Shown one piece after another: positions 1 through 11,137 of a stretch of 64,000 nt of DNA. Below the pieces are notes generated by a model. That model did no database searches. It saw only the letters and a program-made list of their open reading frames with translations, and was not told where the DNA came from. Both the position numbers and the translations under genes were made by a program. Origin of the DNA: Liriodendron chinense (taxonomy: Eukaryota > Streptophyta > Magnoliopsida > Magnoliales > Magnoliaceae); the NCBI GenBank assembly GCA_003013855.2, contig PVNU02002810.1, positions 1 through 64,000 on the forward strand, read 5' to 3'. How positions within the stretch are numbered: position 1 is the stretch's first letter; each line of letters starts with the position of its first letter.

Positions 1-318
1 TGTGACTAGGAGTATGAGGAGTTTTTCGATTGGGTGGCCCAGCACGATCTTGTGGACCTTCTGCTTGGGGGAGCAAGATTCTCGTGGTCAAATGGGCATG
101 AAAATGCAACTATTTCGCAGTTAGACAGGTATTTGGTGTTTACTGACTGGATTGAAAATTTTCCGCTGGTTTCACAGCAGGGTCTTCCTAGAACAGTGTC
201 GGATCATCGCCCCATAATTTTACAAGTTGCTTCAGAAAATTGGGGAACAAGGCCCTTTAGATTTGAAGCGGATTGGTTGGAGATAGATGGTTCCGTACAC
301 TTGGTTGCCGATTGGTAG
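1..318 (+). pseudogene. LINE endonuclease domain, C-terminal end
   Basis: This is the end of an apurinic-type endonuclease as found in plant L1 elements. Visible motifs are FSWSNG, LDRYLV and VSDHRPI; the His of the SDH motif is the usual catalytic residue of the family. The frame ends at a stop after LVADW. The start is cut by the window edge. Family assignment is strong; the copy is a fragment. Confidence 0.85.
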
Positions 319-374
319 TCATCTTTCTCGGTTGATGAATATGCTGGTTTAGATAAAGCAGAAAGCTGAAACTT

Positions 375-2036
375 TTGAAGGAAAAAATTTATGTTTGGAA
401 GAAAGAGGTGCTTGGAGCTTGTGAGAAGCGGAATTTGACAGAATGGAGGAAGAAATTCATGAGTTGGACCTTTCAGAAGAGAGGTCGGTGGAGGATAAAG
501 CTAAAAGGGATGCTCTTTATGCGGTTTGGCTCAAAGAAGGGGATAAGAACACAAGATTCTTTCATAGTATTGCTGGCGCTAGAGCTCATGCCAACAACAT
601 TTCTAGCTTGATGGTGGATGGGTCGTTGACTTCCAATAAGAGGAAGATATGTGATGCTATTGTGCAGTTCTACAGAAATCTCCTATCTGGTGAGCAATGG
701 GAAAGACTGCGGCTGGGTGATCTTCAATTTAAAGAGCTCCCGTCTTCAGATTCATCCTCTCTTGAAGCGCCATTTTCGAAGGAAGAAGTCTTTCAAGCAA
801 ATTAGCTCAATGTGTGGGGAAAAGGCCCTGGGACTGGATGGATTTCCATTAAGGAATTCTTTTAGCGCAACTGTTTGTCTTCTGAACTTGGGGCTACCTT
901 TTTATTCCTTCGATTCCGAAAGTGGAGGGTACAAAAAATTTAAAAGATTTCAGGCCTATCAATTTGATAGGGGGCCCATACAAAATTTCGTCTACAGTCC
1001 TTGAATCGAGGTTTAAGAACGTTCTTTCCAAGATTATTTCTGAAAACCAAGGTGCTTTTATCGCGAGCAAATGGATCCTAGACAGTGTGCTTATTGCTCC
1101 GAATGCATTGATGCCAGAAACAGGGAGAAAAGAAGCGGGATAGTATGCAAATTGGACATCGAAAAGACTTATGATCGTGTTGATTGAGAATTTCTTGATT
1201 ATGTGCTTTGCAAACTAGGCTGCGGCTCCAAGTGGAGGGGTTGGATCAAATCTCGTGTGCGCTCTGATTACTTTCCCATTCTCGTTGACGGTTCGCCAAA
1301 AGGTTTCTTCAGGGCTTCTAGGGGCCTTCATCAAAGGGATCCTTTATCGCCTTATTTATTTATGGTGACTAGGGAGGCTCTTAGCAAGATGCTCCAAAAC
1401 GGGGTGAAAAATGGGAATTTCAGCGGGTTCATGACATCAAACATTGGGCCTGAGATTAGTCATCTTAAGTATGCAGATGACATGTTGCTATTTTTTTTTT
1501 ATACAGATGCGATCTCAATTGATATTCTCCGAAAATTTATAATATGTTTTGAAGCTATGTTGGGCCTGAATGTTAATGTTAACAAATTTGAAATGTTGGG
1601 GATCAGGGGTGATGAAGAGGAGCTGCATCAGCTTGCAAGCATATTTGGGTGCAAGGTGGGGTTTTTTCCGTCGATGTACCTCGGGCTGCCTCTTTGCATT
1701 GGGAAGCCAACAAAACACTTATGGGATAAGGTGATAGAAAGAATTGAGAGGAAGTTAAGCAACTGGAAGTGTCGATATCTTTCATTGGGCGGGCGAATAA
1801 CCTTAATCAAGATGGTTTTCTCCAACATGCCTAGATATTTCTTATCTCTCTTCAAATACCCTAAGTCGTTATTGGGTAGGCTTGAGAAACTAAGAAGAGA
1901 CTTCCTTTGGAAAGAGGATAACGAAGGAAGAAAGTTTCACCTACTGAAATGGGAAGAGGTTTGTAGGCTTATAGAGGAGGGGGGTGTTGGCATTAAGAAG
2001 ACTAAGGGACATGAATCTTGCTTACTTGGGAAGTAG
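375..2036 (+). pseudogene. LINE reverse transcriptase, frameshifted
   Basis: This is RNA-dependent DNA polymerase of a LINE, spread over several frames. Readable landmarks in order are WLKEGDKNTRFFH (520-560), FRPINLIGGPYKI (about 945-985), NQGAFI (about 1050), the CKLDIEKTYDRVD stretch (about 1148-1185), GLHQRDPLSPYLF (about 1320-1360) and the catalytic box KYADDMLLFF (about 1466-1495). The last long frame covers 1203-2036 and ends FLWKEDNEGRKFHLLKW, the usual end of the thumb region. Stops near 805, 1143 and 1187 break the protein. Confidence 0.9.
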
Positions 2037-2469
2037 ATTTGGAGATTTGGAATTTTGGATCCAAGCCAGGAGGCTTTGTAGAGAGAGGTGATAGCTAATA
2101 GATATGGCATGACTGTGGCAAATGGTTTGTAAAGAGATCTTCTCTTTATAGAGCCTCTTCCATTTGGAAGGCGATTGTGGAGACTAGACACTTGGTTCAT
2201 AGGGGAATCGCTTTCTCTCTCGGCAGTAGGACCCACATTCGTTTTTTGGTGGATGTTTAGTGTGGAGATAGTGCACTTTAAAACCGTTTCACTAGAGTGC
2301 CCGCTATCACTTCCGATTGCTTTATCTTGGTGGCGGATTGCTTCTCTGTTTGCAGAGGCTACGTAGTTTGGAACCCACCCACCCCCACCCTCCTGCCGTA
2401 GGAGTATGGTAGATGACGAATTTGATGAGTTCTTTGGGCTGTTATAATTAATAAAGGATTACACCCCCC

Positions 2470-2950
2470 TTGTCATCCTCCCAGCAATGCATTGGTTTAG
2501 ACGATGCAACCATCTGGCAATTTCTTGGTGAAATTGCTATTTCAGTTAATCTCTCCGCCTTATCACATTCTAAACCCACCGCGTCCCTATCATCATTGGT
2601 TTTACGGAGCTCCCTCTCGGGTGGCTGCTTTCACCTGGCTAGTGGGTCAAAAGAGAATCCTTATGGTGGATAATCTGCAAAGAAGATCCCTTACCCTCCC
2701 CAACATTTGCTTGTTGTGTATGAAGGATGCAGAGTCAATTGATCACCTCTTCATACCTATCGGTTCACCTCTAGAGTTTGAGAACATTTTTGGTTTCTTC
2801 TTCAACACAGCTTGGTGATGCCAGAATCAGTGGTTGATATCATGTGGGCTTGGCATGGAGGCGGAACAGGCAAGGCTGGTAAAGCAATGTGGAGATTAAC
2901 CATCATGACAGTACTTTGGGTTATTTAGGGTGCTAGGAACGGGTGTTGTA
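2470..2950 (+). pseudogene. LINE C-terminal zf-RVT region and tail
   Basis: The stretch APSRVAAFTWLVGQKRIL, then a CLLCMKDAESIDHLFI stretch, is the zinc-binding zf-RVT region that closes plant LINE ORF2 proteins. It is followed in another frame by MWRLTIMTVLWVI and GARN, the usual last conserved block. It belongs to the LINE starting at the left edge. Between 2037 and 2470 the coding trace is too decayed to follow. Confidence 0.8.
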
Positions 2951-3001
2951 GTTTTGGTTGTATTCTTTTGTCACTTTTGTGAGTTTTCTAATGAAGTTTT
3001 G

Positions 3002-3002
<1 letters not shown>

Positions 3003-3038
<36 letters not shown>
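3003..3038. repeat. (TA)n microsatellite
   Basis: A pure TA run of about 18 units lies between the LINE 3' end and a fold-back element. A second TA run follows that element at 3585-3657. Confidence 0.97.
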
Positions 3039-3040
<2 letters not shown>

Positions 3041-3579
3041 GGTACTATGAGGTCGACCTCATGGGAACTTCCCATGAGATCGAGCTGTGTGGGCCACACC
3101 GTGATGTGTGTTGAACATCTACCCCATCAGCCAGATGCACCATTCCATGGTGGGCTACGGGCTTAAAAATCAGCTCAATCCATGACTTTGGTGGCCCACA
3201 CCACAGACAACAATTGAGAGGGGTTACCCGCCCCTTTAAAACCTTCATGATCGTTATTGGGCCCCACCGAGATGTGCTTCACAAATCCAGCCCATCCATT
3301 GTGTGTGTCCCACTGGGATGAGGGGTCAGACCAAGTTTCAGCCGCATCCAAACTCAGGTGGCCCCACCAAGTGCCCTTCAGATGTTTTTACGTATGTCTT
3401 CACATGGTTTGAGATGGTATAGCCCACCTGAGTTCCGTATATGGCTGATTTTTGGAATATCCCATAAACTAAAGGGGACCCATCAAATGCACGGTGTTGA
3501 TGTCCGATCCACATCACAGTGGGGCCCACACTGCTCGACCTCATGGGATGTTCCCATGACGTCGACCTCATAGTACCAT
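3039..3579. mobile_element. Fold-back MITE inside a (TA)n microsatellite
   Basis: The element is 541 bp. It begins ATGGTACTATGAGGTCGAC and ends with the reverse complement of the same sequence; the terminal inverted repeats are about 60 bp with few mismatches. TA runs flank both sides. The interior carries the GGGCCACACCGTGATGTGTG core in both orientations, so the whole unit can fold into a long hairpin. No coding capacity. The layout resembles the rice Micron family, which inserts into TA microsatellites; kinship with Micron is not claimed. Confidence 0.88.
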
Positions 3580-3584
3580 TTCCC

Positions 3585-3657
<73 letters not shown>
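3585..3657. repeat. (TA)n microsatellite
   Basis: A TA run of about 70 bp, with one TT interruption near 3629-3630, separates two different fold-back elements. Confidence 0.97.
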
Positions 3658-3805
3658 GGAGAGACTCGTGAGCACTTTTTGGAGAACTCATCATACGTGA
3701 TGTGAGCCCAAAATTTGAACTGTACACGTGATGCAGCAGCACCCCAAAAACCCCCAGGTGCCCACTTTCATTCAAACCTAATCCAAAACTCTGGTGGGCC
3801 ATAGT

Positions 3806-3842
<37 letters not shown>

Positions 3843-4032
3843 CCAAATCAGGGAGGAAACTGTTTCCTTTGCCATGGCTACCAAAGTTCTGGATCAAGGT
3901 AAAAGTTGGGCCCTAGGGGTTTTTTGAGGTGCTGCATCATATGGACGACTCAGATTTTGGGCTCTCACATGTGATGAGTTTTCAAAAAGTGCCTCATGAG
4001 TTCTCAAGAGAACTGTGCACAGGTGAGCATTC
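3658..4032. mobile_element. Fold-back MITE family B, copy 1
   Basis: The left half (GTGAGCACTTTTTGGAGA..., TGATGTGAGCCCAAAATTTG) is repeated inverted in the right half (CAGATTTTGGGCTCTCACAT..., AAAAAGTGCCTCATGAG), giving a hairpin over most of about 375 bp. The same family recurs at 27668-28042, where both ends are better kept; copy 1 seems to have lost about 25 bp on the left. A (GA)n run sits inside at 3806-3841. TA repeats lie to the left and CT/TG repeats to the right. Confidence 0.85.

Positions 4033-4123
<91 letters not shown>
4031..4123. repeat. Compound (CT)n(TG)n microsatellite
   Basis: About 43 bp of CT units are followed by about 48 bp of TG units, directly against the right end of the fold-back element. 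Confidence 0.97.
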
Positions 4124-4125
<2 letters not shown>

Positions 4126-5776
4126 TAAGGTGATAACAAAATCAGAATTCCATAATATATAAGCAATAAACCATAAATTTCAGTAATCTCATATCAATCC
4201 AAAACAGTAAACAAGTAAACAATATGTTAGATCCTAGGCTAATACATGCTCAGAATAGGAATTGTTAACATACTAAAGCAATCGGTCCCAATGGGATTAA
4301 GAAACCCCCAACTTAACATAGGGATAGGCTATCAATCAAGGGAAATCACTTGCATCCAAAGGAAATTGAGGGGAATTTTGGTTTTGAGAGGGATTGGGGT
4401 TTGTAGAAGAAAAGGGGATTTAGGGTTATGAAAGAAAGAAAACTATGAATTAGGATTAGGGTTTTGTGAGGAAGCTTTGATAGGATGAGAGGGAGCAAGA
4501 GGGAACAAATCCACATGCTAGATGGGTCACACACATGCAGCCGTACGGCTATCTATATGGTCCAGTCCGTACAGTTGTACGGATGGATGAATCCGCACAT
4601 ACTCGGGTGGGGTTTGGGGTTTTGGGTGTTAGGGTTTGAGATTGGAGAAGGAAAAAAAGTGAGAAGACAGATAAAGTTGAGAAGATACCTTTGAGAGATA
4701 AGAGAAGGGACAGTCTTGGATTTCACTCCAAGGTAGTTTCCTCTTGGATTCACACCAAGGGGATGACTTCACACCAAGGACTCCATTCACAAGAGCATCA
4801 AGAGAGAAATCTCAAAATTTCATTTGAAATACCATTGGCCATGGGGTTGGACATCCAAGGCCATTTGGAATTTTACAAAAAACAGCTTAAACAAAACATA
4901 GTTTATTTTATACCCCCTAATAATCACTTATTTCAAAATACCCCCTACTAAAAGATGAATGAAAATACAGTCCAATAAATCAACTAACAGATGCAATAAA
5001 GCGTAAAATAATCTAAACCATCTTAAGTGCCCAATGGGTCCCGAGTCTCCCGACGATGTCCATGATCAAGACGGGCGATGATCAAGTCGCATCCAATAGT
5101 CCAATCATGCCATCCTCGCGATCCAACTGTCACAACTTGCCCAAAACTCATCCAAGCTCATCCTCCATGTAACCCATAAGCATCTTCCCAATGTGGGGTT
5201 TTCGATGATGCTCATGCATGCTACGTGGGGTCCAGCTCCACCCCTAGACTCAAACGAGTACTCATCTAACCACAGGGAGACTGAGGCCTGCCTCATCTGA
5301 TATGTGCGTAATGGCGTGCATGATGTAATGTCCCCATCACATCTACTAATATTAGTAGGAATTCAATTTTACAAGAGATTCCAATATTCAAACAGTGAGG
5401 ATCAATGCTTCCGCCTGCCAAGAAGGAAACAATGCACCTCTTCTCATATTTATTTTTAGGGTTTTTACAGATTCCCACATCTAGAATAGGGTATTTGCAA
5501 ATAGCCAAATACCCACAGAAATAATATGGTTGCAAATAACTACATTACTAATTCTTGGTTATTGCACATACCCACTTTTGGTTACTTTTTCATAATGGCT
5601 GATAACTTTTTTGGGATATTTTGAAGAAAATGTTGAAATTACCCATACCCTAAACCTCTCTGCAACTAAAAAAAACAATTAAAATTATTTTGTGGTATGT
5701 TCCACATGGAGAATTAAAGGGTTTATGTTCTTCCCATGGAGGAGAATTGTGTGGTATGTTCCATATGGGCATTTCA
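4124..5776. other. Non-coding stretch, unassigned
   Basis: No gene, RNA or clear element ends were found. The sequence has the look of old retrotransposon or LTR-type DNA (purine-rich around 4360-4500, a CGTACGG-type repeat near 4540-4585), but no termini, primer site or coding motifs could be shown. If the POLAR-like gene continues leftward, this is intron sequence. Confidence 0.4.
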
Positions 5777-5791
5777 TCATTTTCTAATAGT
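5777..5791. repeat. Target-site duplication, left copy (SINE A)
   Basis: TCATTTTCTAATAGT occurs here and again at 5967-5981 with no mismatch, bracketing the SINE exactly. Confidence 0.95.
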
Positions 5792-5966
5792 GGTTTTTTT
5801 TTTAATGACAACAAGGTGTCCCCGCCCCTTTTTAGGGTGAGACTAATCCCTGTGGATGCACGCAATCACCTGCAAACCACATGCATGGAGTAATCCTAGG
5901 GAGGGGAATCGAACTCGCGTCTGTGGGGAGCAAACCCACAACACTAGCCATTCGCCCAAACCCATG
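5792..5966 (-). mobile_element. tRNA-derived SINE (family A), full length
   Basis: Read on the minus strand, this 175-bp unit has a tRNA-like head. An A-box-like TGGCTAGTGTTGTGG lies at 5935-5950, and the B box GTTCGATTCCC is a perfect RNA polymerase III promoter match at 5904-5914. An unrelated body follows, then a short poly(A) tail (the T run at 5794-5803). A perfect 15-bp target-site duplication flanks it. It makes no protein and depends on LINE machinery. Confidence 0.93.
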
Positions 5967-5981
5967 TCATTTTCTAATAGT

Positions 5982-6831
5982 TGCCAATGGAAGTCATGAA
6001 AAACCAGCATAATGTGGATATTTGCAATAATGGCAAATTAACAATATGGTTATTTGCAAATACCCTATTAGTTATTTGCAAAAAAAAAAAAAAAACTTAC
6101 TTTGAGGAGTCATAGACTAAAACCCGCCATGTGCTGCAAAATCAGGATTGTAGGCAGAGAAATTTAAAAAGAGTTCTAGGGCCGGAAAAGAGGATGAGGG
6201 GAAGGTCTAAAAGGTCTTAGATTGAGGTGGCAAACGGGACATGAAAGATTGTTGGCTTACCAAAGATGGGGGCTCCAAATAGTAACAATTAGCAAAGATC
6301 TGGATAGGAATGATTGGCAACCGAAAATGTGTGTGTAACACTGACCCCAAATAGTTGTGACAAGGCTATGAGGATATACACATTACACAAGCCCATGGAT
6401 ACCTCAATGGAGAAACATAAGCAAAGTTACCATCGGTTGAAACAATACCAAACTGCTAGGAGGTTTATCATGGCCCGCAATTTCAAATTGCAGTACCCAT
6501 GTAAAGCAATGAAAACATCAAGTTCTCGTTGCAATACCCTCGTAAAACACTGATGTTGAGCTCTACTCCAAAAACAAGAGGCATCACCATTTGTAATACT
6601 GCTGTAAAACATTAATCATTACAAGACTGCCAATAGTTATAAGATGGAATGTGCAAAAGATGTGGCTATATAGGAAGCCAAGTTGAATATACTATATGAA
6701 TATTAGTGTTTCTTGTATACTAATTACAGTGTCTTTTTCCTGTAAAACAGCAATTAAACCAAGGTAATGATTCTAAAACAATCAGTTCTCAATAAAGATA
6801 AGGTCTGAAATCCAAAGGGTTAGACTATTTA
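5982..6831. other. Non-coding stretch
   Basis: Nothing recognisable except a short poly(A) run near 6080. Short open frames here show no family motif. It is probably intron of the POLAR-like gene if that gene extends leftward. Confidence 0.4.
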
Positions 6832-7134
6832 CCATCCACCAAGTGATTAACCTCCAACCTATCATGTGCATGCGATATCCAACCCTTCCAACAGGTTGGC
6901 CCCACCACGAGCATCACCTTGTGATAAAAATGGGCCCCATCCATTCATCAGGTGGGCCACATCATAGAAAACAACGTGTGGCCATTGATAAATAACAAAA
7001 TACAAGTGTAATTCACTAGATGAGTGGATGTTGCTGATATTTGCACAAAGTGTTACTAATGATGGGGCTAATTTATTGGATGGGTTGGACGCCGCACACA
7101 CGTAAGGTTGGAAGTTATCCACGGGGTGGATGGC
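6832..7134. mobile_element. Fold-back MITE, about 300 bp
   Basis: The left arm (CCATCCACCAAGTGATTAAC, then TCCAACCCTTCCAACAGGTT) recurs inverted at the right end (AACCCATCCAATAAATTAGC on the minus strand, out to GGTGGATGG at 7125-7133). The inverted repeats span about 65-100 bp with moderate mismatch. No target duplication was found. Confidence 0.7.
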
Positions 7135-7205
7135 ACCTTATGGTCCAACCGGTTGGAATTGAGAGCTCCTGAATAAAATACCAATCCAATGGGGTATGTA
7201 ATGAC

Positions 7206-7209
<4 letters not shown>

Positions 7210-7254
<45 letters not shown>

Positions 7255-7280
7255 CGCGCGCACGCGCGCGCGTGTGTGTG
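7210..7280. repeat. (GT)n/(GC)n alternating purine-pyrimidine tract
   Basis: About 20 GT units run into GCGCGCGCACGCGCGCGCG and then a short GT run, with a single GA interruption near 7251-7253. It lies about 175 bp beyond the 3' side of POLAR-like exon 2. Confidence 0.95.
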
Positions 7281-7453
7281 ACCCCTTGCATAACCATAGA
7301 ACCGTGAACATATTGTCGAAACGCCAAAATAATAATATGGAATTTTGAAGGCTAAAATGCTAATAATTGTTTCCTCACATTTGAATCTCTAAGAAAACTA
7401 AATTGTAGATTTTGTGGGGGGGGAAAAATTCTGACTACTAAATTCAAGCTTAC

Positions 7454-7884
7454 CTCCCCGAGATCAGACAACCTTCTCTCTAGACTAGAAGCATTCATGT
7501 TCATTTCCAATCTCTCCAATTCAGCTTCAAGCTCTGCCTCAATTTTACTCATAGACTCTGAGTTCTCTACCTCCTGAGCATGCTCCCTGTTATCATCGGA
7601 TGGGATAGATTCATCAGGTTCTTGGTCAGGAGAATATGCAGTTTGATTGATTTCACCAGAAGGGTCACTAATTTCTTCGAATCTGCAAGCTTCATTCACT
7701 AGCTCCTTCACCGTCATCAAATCTTTCATCTCTAGCTCCTCGTGCAAATCTTGCACCAGGTTTTGGGTTTGCTTCAACAACTCGTTCAAGTTGTCTACTT
7801 CTCTTTTATTCGATAGAGAGGTATACATAACACCAATGCCAATCCCAAGACAAAAAAGGTACATCCCAATCCCATCATGCAATC
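7454..7884 (-). CDS. POLAR-like protein, exon 2 (internal exon)
   Basis: This continues the reading frame of exon 1 (13782-14778). The acceptor CCACCAG/GATTGC and the donor GGGGAG/GTAAGC are both canonical, and the 431-nt length restores phase exactly. The spliced frame reads DGIGMYLFCLGIGIGVMY, a likely membrane segment (residues about 338-355). Next come NKREVDNLNELLKQTQNL and HEELEMKDLMTVKELVNEAC, a coiled-coil region, then an acidic stretch and KIEAELEAELERLEMNMNA...LERRLSDLGE. These blocks match, from memory, a plant family related to POLAR, a polarity protein of asymmetric stomatal divisions. Exact orthology and function are not established. The frame stays open at the donor, so more exons must follow at lower coordinates; none was found in the window. 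Confidence 0.85.
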
Positions 7885-8228
7885 CTGGTGGAATGTTGTT
7901 GTTAGGGAAAAAGCAAATATTGATAAACAAAGAACACTTATGTGAGCTAACAGATATGAGTTTGGACCATGGCAAGCGTAAAAAGTAAAGCAGCATGTCA
8001 TGTAGAGACATGACATTTCTATTTCAACTTGGGCGTTTTAATTGTGTTAACATACATGTTCGGATGTTAGTCTTCTGATAAAAAATAAATATAAGGGTAT
8101 GCAATGTGTACATAATCTTCTTTTTGGTTTAAACTGTTTGCCTGAAAGAGAGAACTATAGAGATCTATACGAGTGCATCTTGCACTTATGTATTCATTCA
8201 TGTTAGTTTGATCCCCCATGTGTTTATA

Positions 8229-8520
8229 GCCCAGCTCCTTTATGTGTCACACATGACAAGCTAGCTCTGGCGATGAACATCCAAACCATCCATGAGGCAG
8301 GACCCAACTTGTCGATGTCCTGGCCCCAGTCCACTCAAGAGGTGGGCAGCATATGAAACCAATGGACAGGTTAAAAGCATAAAAAATAAATAAATTGCCT
8401 GCCCCAGTTCATCTAATCAGTGTACCAAAGCAACCGTACAGTGAGGCCCCCTAAACAAGCAGCACGGATCAGATGCACGTGCCAGATTGGGGCTGAACTA
8501 ACGACTACAGGGGCTGGGTA
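8229..8520. mobile_element. Possible small inverted-repeat element
   Basis: CCCAGCTCCTTTATGTG near 8229 is loosely mirrored by CTACAGGGGCTGGGTA ending near 8520. The arms are short and imperfect and no target duplication was seen, so this is tentative. Confidence 0.35.
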
Positions 8521-9149
8521 TACACAAGTATGAGATTAGCAAATGTCTTAATAGCAAATATGATAGAAGTCATGTACAATAAATACATGGTAACTTCAGA
8601 GGCGTGCAGGAGGTTCCAGCAAACGGGTTAAATTTCCAAGCTTCGCTACACTCACAACCATGTGCAATAAAGGTCATGTGCATGCCACACATGTACCAAC
8701 ATGGCACAATAGGTAGGAGATCCAATCCATACATCAGAAAAGCACCACTATTTTGGGTCGATGTAGTTGGATTCCCCAATTCCACTATTTTGGAGACCTT
8801 AAGTAAATGAAAGCAATCTTACATGCCACAACAGGAGATGGTTGATCTGGAAAGAAAGCAGGCAAGTCTAACGTTCTCTATTCACAGAAGCTACGAAAAA
8901 CTAAAGAGGAGACTGCTGAGTTATTGGAGGCATTGGTAAGAAGGAAGAGTTACGCCAGAGGCAAAGCTCGCATGATAAGCAGATCAAGGAGGGGGGGAAA
9001 TAACATGGCTTACTGCCATAAGATCACTAGCATGCACTGCAAAGCTAACTGGATCTTGGGTTTCTATTCAGCAAGGAGACTGTTTTGTCAATTTTTCCAT
9101 TTTGCTTTTTCCTCTTGGGGGAGTTCAATTCAATTCTATCTCTACTAAG

Positions 9150-10500
9150 CAAGCAACGGACCTGAAGAAGTGTTCAAGGAAGAGGATGTCAAGGCTGTCA
9201 TTTTCAATGCAAAAGGGAACAGGGCTCCAGGGTGGATGGCTTTCCTTTAGTATTCCTTTAGCACTACTTGGAGGTGATCAAAGAGGATCTAATGGCTGTT
9301 CTGGCAGAGTTAGATGTGGAAGAAGAAGTCGCCAAATCTCTTGCAGCATCTTTCATCTCTCTGATCCCAAAGAAAGGTGAAGAGTATGTTTCTGATTATA
9401 CGCCTATCAGTCTCATCAACGAAATTAACAAGATTGTAGTCATGTGACTGAGAAGGGTAATAAGTGGTGTCATTTCAGCGTCCCAAAGTGTGTTCACTCC
9501 AGGGAGATTGGCTAGGGATGGCCCTTCATTGCAAGCAAGCTTGTGGATGAATACAGAAGGAAAAGATATAAGGGCTTTCTCTTCAAGGTGAAGTTTGCAA
9601 AAGCTTATGACTGCGTTAACTGGAAATAGTTAATTTTCTTACTTGGATGGGGTTTAAAAGGAAATGGCAGGAATGGATTAAAGCCTATATACATTCATCA
9701 TGGTTCTCAATTTTCAATGGGTCACTTAAGAGCTACTTCAACGAAGACTGTGGCATCCATCAGGGCAACCGCTTATCCCTGCCCGCTCCTCTTCTCTATA
9801 GTTGGCAAAGCATTGTCCAGAATGCTTTATAAGTTGTGGCTTGAGATATCTGATCAGAGGAATGTTTGGGGCAAATGCAGCGGCTAAGGTTACTCACATT
9901 AAATATACAGATGATACATAGTTGTCTTGGGGATGGTTAAATCAGGGATTGTAAAAAATCTCAGAAACATCCTCCTCTTGTTTTGAAGCAGTCCCTGAGC
10001 TGCAGGTTAACATCTCCAAAAGCAGTATAGCAGGAGTGAATCTTGATTCTCTCTCTCTGTCTGCAATTGCATCAGAGATTGATTGTGGGGTTTCATCCTT
10101 TCTATTAATTACTTAATTTCAGGCAGGCACTCCATCGTCTCCTCATTGAAAGACCTGGTGCGAAAATTTGGGATGGGATGATAGAAAAATACAAGAGGAA
10201 GCTTGCATCTTGGGAAGGTAGCTTTCCCCCCTTCAGGAGGGAAGGAATTACACTCATCAAGTATGTCCTTGCCTCACTGCCAGTGCAAGCTTGCTATCTA
10301 TTCTCCGATGTCCAGTGCAGTTAGCAACCCAAATTGAGGCCATCCAAGAGCGATCTCTATGGAACGATTGTGAAGACTCCCACAAATTTCATCCGTTTGC
10401 TTGGGAGGATGCATGGAAGCCTAAGAACACTGGTGGCCTAGGGCCTCAAGAGCATCTGGATGATAAATCACAGGCTAATAACGTGCAAGTATCGACGGAG
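9150..10500 (+). pseudogene. LINE reverse transcriptase, frameshifted
   Basis: Landmarks in order are VKAVIFNAKG (about 9190), FISLIPKKGEEYVSDYTPIS (about 9355-9410), FAKAYDCVNW (about 9595-9625), GFKRKWQEWIKAYIHSSWFS (about 9650), GIHQGNRLSLP (about 9755) and the catalytic box IKYTDDT (about 9898-9920), where the usual Ala of YADD is Thr. KSSIAGVNLDS and FHPFAWEDAWKPKNTGGLG follow. Frames change several times. Confidence 0.85.
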
Positions 10501-10558
10501 GCTAGGTAGTGAAGTGACTTCGTTGCTTAGGGCAGTGATTGTAATGAAGTACGGGGAA

Positions 10559-10566
10559 GCCGATAA
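10559..10566. repeat. hAT target-site duplication, left copy
   Basis: GCCGATAA here is repeated exactly at 11130-11137, on the other side of the hAT element. Confidence 0.95.
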
Positions 10567-11129
10567 CAGTGTTTTAAATAGCCACACTATGTAGCGTGTA
10601 GCTTACGCTACGTAGCGTAGCTTAGCTTTAACGCTACGTAGCTCACAAAAATAGCTTAAGTCACATGTAGCCTATGCTACATGATAATTTGCATACGCTA
10701 CACGCAACATAGACTACGCTACACGCTACATACCTCACATTACAAGTTATTTTTCATTAAAACATCGAAATCAAATAATATTTTCAATGATTTGTATCAT
10801 TTTTCTATTTTCAATATTTAATGCTTTTAGTAAAAATAATATAAGTAATAGTATTAAATCTGCTCTTTCTTTACCTTTATACTTAACAATTACCCTTTCC
10901 TATTACTTTATAAGTTGCATTTGGTTGCACCAAATATCATGAAAATTTGTTGAATTTCAATATTAATCAGTCTAATTTGGTGAATATCATGGAATTAGTG
11001 CAACCAAGCACAACCTTGATTAAAAATCTAGAAGTAGCATGTAGCTTACGCTACACGCTATTTAGCTTACACCTCACGCTTCAGAGGGGTGAACGCTACG
11101 CTACACACTACTCGCTATTTAAAACACTG
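10567..11129. mobile_element. Non-autonomous hAT element nested in the LINE
   Basis: This 563-bp element has perfect 16-bp terminal inverted repeats, CAGTGTTTTAAATAGC at the left and its reverse complement at the right. The exact 8-bp duplication GCCGATAA is diagnostic of hAT transposition. The interior is non-coding, with clusters of GCTACGTAGC/TAGCGTAGC subrepeats near both ends. A smaller palindromic unit at about 10916-11013 (GCATTTGGTTGCACC ... AGTGCAACCAAGC) may be a nested MITE. Confidence 0.95.
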
Positions 11130-11137
11130 GCCGATAA

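Larger units (their letters stand above)
1..3038 (+). mobile_element. L1-type LINE, 3' portion, decayed
   Basis: A non-LTR retrotransposon runs in from the left edge. In order it shows the end of the endonuclease domain, a linker, reverse transcriptase, and a C-terminal zinc-finger-like region, all on the plus strand but scattered over frames by stops and indels. The 3' end near 3002 passes straight into a (TA)n run, as if the tail had become a microsatellite. The 5' end lies outside the window. There are no host genes in it, and it cannot be active. Confidence 0.9.

Noticed and set aside
3929..4162. Frame with Leu-Ser and Val-Cys repeats
   Set aside because: Translation of (CT)n and (TG)n microsatellites.
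5900..5966. Possible tRNA gene (B box GTTCGATTCCC on the minus strand)
   Set aside because: It is the head of a SINE: no cloverleaf acceptor pairing was seen, and the unit has a poly(A) tail and a 15-bp target duplication.
7647..7988. 113-codon plus-strand frame
   Set aside because: Antisense shadow of POLAR-like exon 2.
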